Assembly (NCBI RefSeq): GCF_000165425.1
Contig: NW_001799631.1
Location: forward strand, 131,805-195,804
Direction of reading: 5' to 3'
Source: Paramecium tetraurelia
Taxonomy: Eukaryota > Ciliophora > Oligohymenophorea > Peniculida > Parameciidae
DNA: 64,000 bases
Below are positions 58,328 to 64,000 of the stretch, piece after piece. The notes under the pieces were generated by a model. It saw only the letters and a program-made list of their open reading frames with translations. It was not told the origin of the DNA and did not search any database. Position 1 is the first letter of the stretch; each line of letters opens with the position of its first letter. The position numbers and the translations under genes were made by a program.

Positions 58328-59637
58328 TCATTCTGCTTAGGCAGCTCCCTTTTGAACTGAGAAATATTTAACTTTGATGTCTTGTTCCTCTTAGACGGCA
58401 GCCTTAGTAGCATCGCTTAAGGAAGCAGCAACTTTGTTGAAAGCAGCTTTTGAGGCCTTCTTAAGTGCCTTATTCTAAGGGAAATATAACGATTAATGAA
58501 TACCTTCTTGATCTTCTTGGTTCCTTTGGTGTTGGCTTTGATGGCAGCAACGGCAGCAGCTCTTTGTTTTTTAGCATATGGGTTCAATCTGTCCATAGCC
58601 TTGGTGTTCTTCAATGGGTTCTTCTTTTAGACATCATGGAGGACTTTGGTTGTCTTGGCTGGTTGAACCTTCTCTTACACTTAGTTGGAGTTGATGATTC
58701 TAGCCAAATCTGGGTTGGTGAGGAGTGGTCTCAACAATTGATATCCGTCCTTGAGAACTGAAGCATATCTGTATGTTCCGAACAATTTATCGAGGTGAGC
58801 GAAGGCACTTTATGTCCAAATGACGAATCTTCCCAATTGACCTCCTGGAGCAAGTTAGAGGAGATTTAATCTGGTGACATTGACGACTTCAACTCCTGGG
58901 ACATCTAATGGATTTATCGATGAATATAATTACTTCTGAAGGCTTTCAACAATTTGGCATTCTCGTTGAAGTAGACAACCAATGGTCCCTTTCTGACTCT
59001 GTATTTCTTTCCTCTTTATTTGCTGATTCCAGCTCTGACAACTTTGGTGGAAACAACCTTTTAGACATCTTCAAAAGCACCGAATCTCTTCAAGAAATTG
59101 AGAGCATCAGTAGTCTTTTCATATGATTCAATCTTGTCTTCAACAACGAGTGGGATTTATGGGACTTAACTGATTCTGTGACCTCTAGCCAATACCAATG
59201 GGACAATTCCTGTGGCTGCAACAGCTGTAGCAGCAGCATGTCTCTTTTATTTGATATTGACTCTTCTGTGCCATCTTCTCCATACTTTGATTGGTAAACT
59301 CATTCTTCCCTTTCTGCATTGGTTACCAAAGGCGGCTTGGCCAGATCTGTGTGTTCCTGATCCAGAAACTCTTGGAATACGAGCTACGGCTCTACCAGTA
59401 CCCCAGGATTCAGCACTGTGTTACATACCGGCTTATGGGTTGACAGCGTGAGCTATAATGGAAGTTTATCATAAGTCACATACCTTGTCTTCTGTTCTTG
59501 GCAATGTTAGTATGAACGAATGAGACGATATCTGGTCTAATTGGTGTTTGGAACACAGCTGGGAGTGGGATGTGTTTGGCTGTGACCTTGGTTGAGTCGT
59601 CGGCTGAAAAAACTGATACTAAAGGAACGGATGTCAT
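58328..59637 (-). CDS. RPL4: 60S ribosomal protein uL4
   Basis: ATG 59637 (complement) starts [14 protein letters not shown]. Conserved stretches: [83 protein letters not shown], and a long Lys/Ala-rich eukaryotic extension with [20 protein letters not shown]. Stop 58328-58330. At least three short introns (for example one of about 30 bases near 59450-59480 after NRRQ) interrupt it. The codon use is richer in GC than its neighbours, as expected for a highly expressed gene. Component of the large ribosomal subunit lining the exit tunnel. Confidence 0.97.
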
Positions 59638-59957
59638 TTCTTAAGATATTTTTTTAAATAAAAAATTTTGGTTTTTAAATTCTTATCATTGATTAATATA
59701 TGCTAACAGTTTATATACATATTCATATAATCATTTACTTGAACCTCACTCAATCACTCAGAAATTATTAAATCTTTTGAATCCTCACATTCCTAATGTG
59801 GGGTATAAAGTCATTTATGAGAATTTAAATATTTTCAAACGAATTTCTTTATATTATATAATATCTGTTATTTTAACTAATTAATGATTATGATTATATC
59901 CTAAAAACAATTAGAATCAAATTCATCCAATATTAAAATTTATTTAAAATGAACATC
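59638..59957. other. Intergenic, nothing recognised
   Basis: About 320 AT-rich bases between two minus-strand genes, holding the uL4 promoter. A short inverted-repeat-like stretch around 59789-59803 (cattcctaatg) is the only structure I noticed. Confidence 0.5.
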
Positions 59958-61436
59958 ATAATTAATCATTATTCATAGCATTGTAGGAAGTTTAAAACAC
60001 TCTTTCTCCATCCTCTTCGAAATGGTGCATTCTCAAATCCTTTTGTAATTGAGGGTCCAACTTATTAGGTGAACCCTGTTTGGTTCCATATTACGAATTA
60101 TGAGTATCATAGGTGCCTAACTAACTGCCATAAACGAAATGCTATCTTCTTAAATCTTTGAGTTGTTCTTCACTCAAAGTATTAGGATTTGGAGTAATTT
60201 GACTTATTTTTTGAGGGTATTCTATAGGGTCAGTTCCCAATTGGAAATGGTGCTTCCTTAAATCCCTAATTTGATTTTTATCCAATTTAAATTAATCCAC
60301 TTTTTCTGGCATTTAGTAACTAAAATATTGATAGAAATTACTTTCTATTGTTTTCAGTATTGTATTCTACTTGTTCATCTCCAAATTTGATAGCTGAGAT
60401 TCTAGGATCTTTGGCAAGCTCAGGTTTTTGAGTATTTGGATTGACGTAATTGGTTCCATAACTAGTTTGATAATATCGATCATTCAAGAATCCATGTGTA
60501 CCTATAGTCAATGAACTGGTTGGTAAGTTTGGTTAAGATACAGCAATGGCTGTTTTTTAGAACATCGATTATTTCGTTGTTTGGGGCATATCTGATTTTT
60601 GATAAGCAAAATCAAAATGCGCTGTTCTTAAATCTAATAAGACTTCTTTATTGACTCTGATGACTTCCTTATTCTATTATCCTTAGAAGGCATCTTTATT
60701 CTGTGAACTCTTGACTGTAGGATCTTCACCCAAGACAAGATGAGATTCTTTGAGAAATTTCTCCAGATTTCCTTTAACATTGATTTTCGGATTCTATTAT
60801 CCATCATGATATCGAATGTAATTGGTAGTGTAATCTATTGGATTCTAAGATGACCGATAATTGATACATTCCCAATAGTGATGTTAGTCTTACGGATATC
60901 AGGAGCATGATATTCTTCTTTTTCAACTTTATATTCTTTGTTTGTATCTTGATATGTAGTAGTAAAGTAAGTTTTCAGATCTCCAAAATCATGATGATGT
61001 TTACGAATATTTACTTATTGTTTTTTTTGAATATCCAACGGTTAATTCTTATATTATTAGTATTCAGTCTCACTAGGCACACTATGGAATCCCAATTTAA
61101 AATGATGACTGCGTAGATCCTTCTAGGTTTCTTCAGACAGTTGTGCTTTTTATGATTCTTTTGGATTAAATGATAATTTTGCAATAGATTAATAATTGAC
61201 ATTGTCTTCTCCCAATTCAAAATGTGCTTTTCGAGGATTTGCAATGTATGCTTCAAAATGTTTAGCTTCTTCAGTTGCTGGTAATACCTTATCTGGTTTT
61301 TTGGCAATGTAGTCATCCAAGTAGTTCGTGCTACCAGAAGCTAACAAGTAATGCAATTGATCATACATTTATCAAAACCAACTGCGAAGTGAGCCATCCT
61401 AAAATCATTCATTTGTTTCTTGATATTGTTACTCAT
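59958..61436 (-). CDS. Repeat protein with HHF-x-LG motifs, possibly axonemal
   Basis: ATG 61436 (complement), stop 59958-59960. A motif of about 40-50 residues recurs at least eight times: a helix with D/N-x-R-x-x-HF, then F-x-LG, then a polar stretch with Y-x-T. Examples are MNDFRMAHFAVGFD, NPRKAHFELGEDNVNYQSIA, KDLRSHHFKLGFHSVPSETE, LRTAHFDFAYQ and LRKHHFQLGTDPIEYPQK. Several short introns (near 61320-61370, 61000-61030, 60830, 60340) are needed; I did not place all. No membrane segment or enzyme motif. The regular repeat with polar linkers resembles proteins that run along microtubule lattices in cilia, which is inference. Confidence 0.6.
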
Positions 61437-61498
61437 TATATTAAAGTTAGAGAATAATTATTATATATTAAATTTATATTTGTTGTTTTAATAATGTC

Positions 61499-62442
61499 TC
61501 ATTAAGTTTGTCCAACTAGTGCTTCAGCAGCCTAAGGCACATCATCGACAGAGGCTTGTGATTCTGAACTTTATGTTTCTGTTTATTGAATTTCAGGAGT
61601 TTCAGATTATTATTCTTATGATTATTATTATTCTTATTATTAAGCATCAACTTCTACTTATTATTATTATTCTTAAACTTATTCTTATACTTACTCAGTT
61701 GATTATACTTATTATTCTTATTAGACTTAGTCAACATTCACTTATTATTCTTTTTAGACTTATGGTACTTCAATTTATTCTTAAACTTCTTCGGCCATTT
61801 ATGGTTATGTGGCAGTTGTCTCATCACCTTATCAATAGAATTGAGAATAATACTTGATGCATTATCGGATCCAGCCAATGATTATGATGGTTTTGCAATG
61901 AATACATCTTTTTATGTGTCAGCCATAACAAGTGGTTCTGTTAAACACTTTTCACTTGTCAAGAAAGCTACTTATTCATCTCTAGTAGAGTCTAAGGTAG
62001 TGAATTGTTATCTAAAATGAATAAGATGATGTTACCCAATTGGAACATAAATGGAGAAGACTGGGATTTGGAAGTTCATGGCATCCTCAGCCTTGCATAC
62101 TTTTCCTGATGTGCCTTTGAAATCGCATGCAGAGTAAAGTACAACACAATCTCCAGTGGCAGGTAAATCTTTTTCATATTAAGCAGCCAAAAAGACTTAG
62201 GATTGATCAGCACTAGTTAAGGATGATTAGTTTTCATCTTCATAATTGAATCCAGATTCATATTGTTTGGCAGGTTCTGAATTTTTAGCTAGTTCCTCCT
62301 CTGTAAACAATGAAGATTATTGGGCGAAGACTGTGATTTACATGTAGGGCTTTTCCTCATCCTCCAACAATACAGCTGGTTCGTCTAAAAACTTGACTGC
62401 CTTGATAGCAACAATCAGCAATAAAATGTGAGATGCACGCAT
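61499..62442 (-). CDS. Secreted beta/gamma-crystallin-like protein with Gln-rich tail
   Basis: ATG 62442 (complement), introns of 24 and 26 bases, stop 61499-61501; 298 codons, frame closes. Signal peptide MRASHILLLIVAIKAVK, then an acidic linker, then GDCVVLYSACDFKGTSGKVC, KAEDAMNFQIPVFSIYVPIG and FTTLDSTRDE, the strand and Gly/Ser pattern of a beta/gamma-crystallin Greek-key motif. The last 110 residues are mostly Gln, Glu and Val (VQEQQQQVEVDAQQQEQQQS), with Gln coded largely by TAA. Crystallin-fold proteins are known secretory-granule contents in Tetrahymena, so a trichocyst or other granule role is plausible. Confidence 0.7.
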
Positions 62443-62486
62443 ATTTATATATAATATTAAAAACGAATTAAACAATTTATAATAAT

Positions 62487-62858
62487 TCAATTTGAACCTC
62501 CTACTTTCTAATCATATTGGATATATATATACATATAAATAATTTTAAATATCATCATACACTAAAGACGTCCTCTATTTTCAACTCTCTCTACTCCTTA
62601 ATCCTAGTAAGATTTCTGCATTTATTAAATGGAATTCTTGATTATGCATTTTTATTTCGATCTTTTAATCTTAACTTAATTTAAATCCAATAACTAGTAT
62701 TTCATCAGTATTTTGATATTGTCTCTATTATGAACGTTAGAAAAATCACCCTCATTATATTTAACAAGGTCATTTGAATAAATATCTAGATATAATCTAA
62801 TTGTCAAGAAAATTAAATCTTTGAATTTTTTTGATATTCAATTACAACATGGCAGCAT
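62487..62858 (-). CDS. Small hypothetical protein, 114 aa
   Basis: Proposed ATG 62858 (complement), a 27-base intron (GTAATTG..CAAAG) right after the first four codons, stop 62487-62489; 115 codons, frame closes. Hydrophobic start (YLIFLTIRLYLDIYS), a polar middle (YNEGDFSNVHNRDNIKILMK; SYQDQGVERVENRGRLQ) and an aromatic end. Could be a short membrane or secreted protein. It follows the SmD3 stop by 34 bases. Confidence 0.45.
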
Positions 62859-62892
62859 CTTTGAGAAAAAGTCATTTCCTGAATTAAAGATT

Positions 62893-63389
62893 TCATTCTT
62901 GAATCATCTGAATCAGATCATTAATAATTTATTATTTAAACTTAAATTACAATAGATATTTATTTATCATTTCTTCTACTACTCCAAACCCTACTTGATA
63001 CGAGGTACCAACTCCTCTATTATTAAAATATGATGAGAATTCCATACCTCTCACTTGTCTTGCCTTCTCTCTTATTTACTACATATTCTTGCTCTTGGCA
63101 TTGGCTCTGATCTTCTTGAACATAGGTGCATATTTGAACACATCGGGAATCACAACAAATCTAATCTAACTGCCTCTCAAATAGACTTATTCTAAAGACA
63201 TTGGTCTTCCATCTCGAGTGACCATCTGCACTTCATCCAATCGGACATTCATTGTATCCTTGCTTTAATATTTGTGGTTACTTCAGCCTCTGCCATGTAT
63301 CCAGTGAACATCTCGCCTGTTTTGAGTTCGACTGTAACAATGTGATGAGCAGCTTCATGCATGATTTTGAGAGGGACACCCAAAGACAT
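62893..63389 (-). CDS. SNRPD3: Small nuclear ribonucleoprotein Sm D3
   Basis: ATG 63389 (complement), a 23-base intron (GTAACC..GCAAG) after residue 36, stop 62893-62895; 157 aa, frame closes. Sm1 motif: MSLGVPLKIMHEAAHHIVTV with LKTGEMFTGYMAEAE, then after the intron DTMNVRLDEVQMVTRDGRPM. Sm2: LEQVYLRGSQIRFVVIPD, with the Y-x-R-G-x-x-I-R-F signature of D3. A basic helix (KIRANAKSKNMQQIREKARQ) follows. D3 is a core subunit of the spliceosomal Sm ring. The C-terminal 35 residues differ from the RG-rich tail of animals. Confidence 0.95.
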
Positions 63390-63463
63390 TTAATTATATA
63401 ATATTTAATATTAGTATAAATTTACTTTTATATATATATAAATAAATAAAAAGATTTAAAGAA

Positions 63464-63867
63464 ATGGACAACAAGAAATCGTTATACGATAGATTTGGAG
63501 GTGATCAACAAGTGTCTGAATTGATCGATTAATTCTATTACAAAGTCCTGTTTGATAAGTTGTTAAGAGACAAGTTCTTGAAAGCTGATATGAGTCGTGT
63601 TAGATATCAATAGAAGAGATTCTTTTCTCAAATGATGGGCGACAAGAATACTTAATACACTGGCAAGTATATATAATCTAAGAACCCATTAGAGATTTAG
63701 TGGAAGTTCATAAAGACTTGAATATTACAAATTAGCAGTTTGATAAATTTAAAGTGCACCTCAAAAACATCGCTCAGGACATGGAAGTAAGTGGAGCTGA
63801 TTTAGAAGAGTTACTCGATCACGTTGAAAAACACAGAGATCAAATAGTATTTAATAAAGCAGCATGA
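63464..63867 (+). CDS. Truncated hemoglobin (2-on-2 globin)
   Basis: ATG 63464, 26-base intron 63667-63692, TGA 63865-63867; 125 aa, frame closes. LYDRFGGDQQVSELIDQFYY (helix B/E start with the GG motif), KRFFSQMMGDKNTQYTGK (helix E with the second GG-like turn), then VEVHKDLNITNQQFDKF with the proximal His, and a helical C-terminus. Paramecium truncated hemoglobins of group I are well known, bind oxygen in the cytosol and have this length. All parts needed for heme binding seem present. Confidence 0.93.
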
Positions 63868-63931
63868 TTGAAACATGACAAGATAAGTATAAATAAGCCA
63901 ATTCATAATTCTACTTTATTATTATATATAT

Positions 63932-64000
63932 TCATTAATCATAAAAGCATCTAGGCTTTGAGTGATTTGGCCATATTGAAATTGAATCTCCACAATCTCT
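63932..64000 (-). CDS. 3' end of a gene running out of the window
   Basis: A minus-strand frame with stop 63932-63934 reads DCGDSISIWPNHSKPRCFYD upstream to the edge. A second frame is also open (QYGQITQSLDAFM). Too little sequence to choose or to name. Confidence 0.3.

Noticed and set aside
58465-59451. Plus-strand frames opposite uL4
   Set aside because: They are shadows of the highly conserved ribosomal protein gene; long open antisense frames are expected because its codons are biased.
61519-61857. Plus-strand frame of 112 residues rich in Ile and Leu
   Set aside because: It is the complement of the TAA/CAA-coded Gln-rich tail of the crystallin-like protein.
1-64000. CRISPR arrays, insertion sequences, bacterial promoters or tRNA genes
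   Set aside because: No direct-repeat array, terminal inverted repeats, transposase or cloverleaf-like sequence was noticed. Covariance-model searches would be needed to exclude small RNA genes.

Overview
The window reads as macronuclear DNA of a ciliate of the Paramecium type. It is very AT-rich. Long reading frames full of TAA and TAG close only at TGA, so TAA/TAG are read as glutamine. Genes are packed tightly on both strands, often less than 30 bases apart, and are cut by introns of about 20-35 bases that run GTA...TAG. I saw no operons, ribosome binding sites, CRISPR arrays, rRNA or insertion sequences. Coordinates come from reading the six frames by hand with TGA as the only stop. Where I could close the exon arithmetic (spliced length a multiple of three) I say so. 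Where I could not, the gene ends are approximate.

Layout. 0-11 kb: a TPR-like gene cut by the window edge, a decayed histidine-kinase-like membrane protein, a Gln/Lys-rich protein, IFT57, V-ATPase subunit H and a pseudokinase. 11-20 kb: a VAP-type MSP protein, an AGC kinase with a TH1-like domain, two neighbouring cystatin-like secreted proteins, several unknown proteins, a vacuolar-sorting-receptor-like protein and an ankyrin protein. 20-32 kb: proteasome alpha-5, a seven-helix protein with an RGS-like tail, a broken papain-like gene, a CAMK-type kinase, a Myb protein and eIF6. 32-47 kb: a RING-CH membrane protein, an eIF4G-like MIF4G protein, ESS2, a kinesin, a trichocyst matrix protein, a long Gln-rich coiled coil and a cytosolic carboxypeptidase. 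47-64 kb: two small unknown proteins, a Rab, TPH-type coiled coils, a MAK/ICK-type kinase, a tRNA-splicing-endonuclease-like protein, a second trichocyst matrix protein, ribosomal protein uL4, a repeat protein, a beta/gamma-crystallin-like secreted protein, SmD3 and a truncated hemoglobin.

Themes. Several genes serve cilia (IFT57, MAK/ICK-type kinase, carboxypeptidase, probably the TPH coiled coils) or the secretory and vacuolar route (two trichocyst matrix proteins, crystallin-like protein, sorting-receptor-like protein, V-ATPase H, Rab, VAP). The rest are housekeeping genes.

The most unusual signals are enzyme folds that have lost their catalytic residues (histidine kinase/receiver, protein kinase, papain), and three otherwise healthy genes whose spliced length is exactly one base too long at a short homopolymer.
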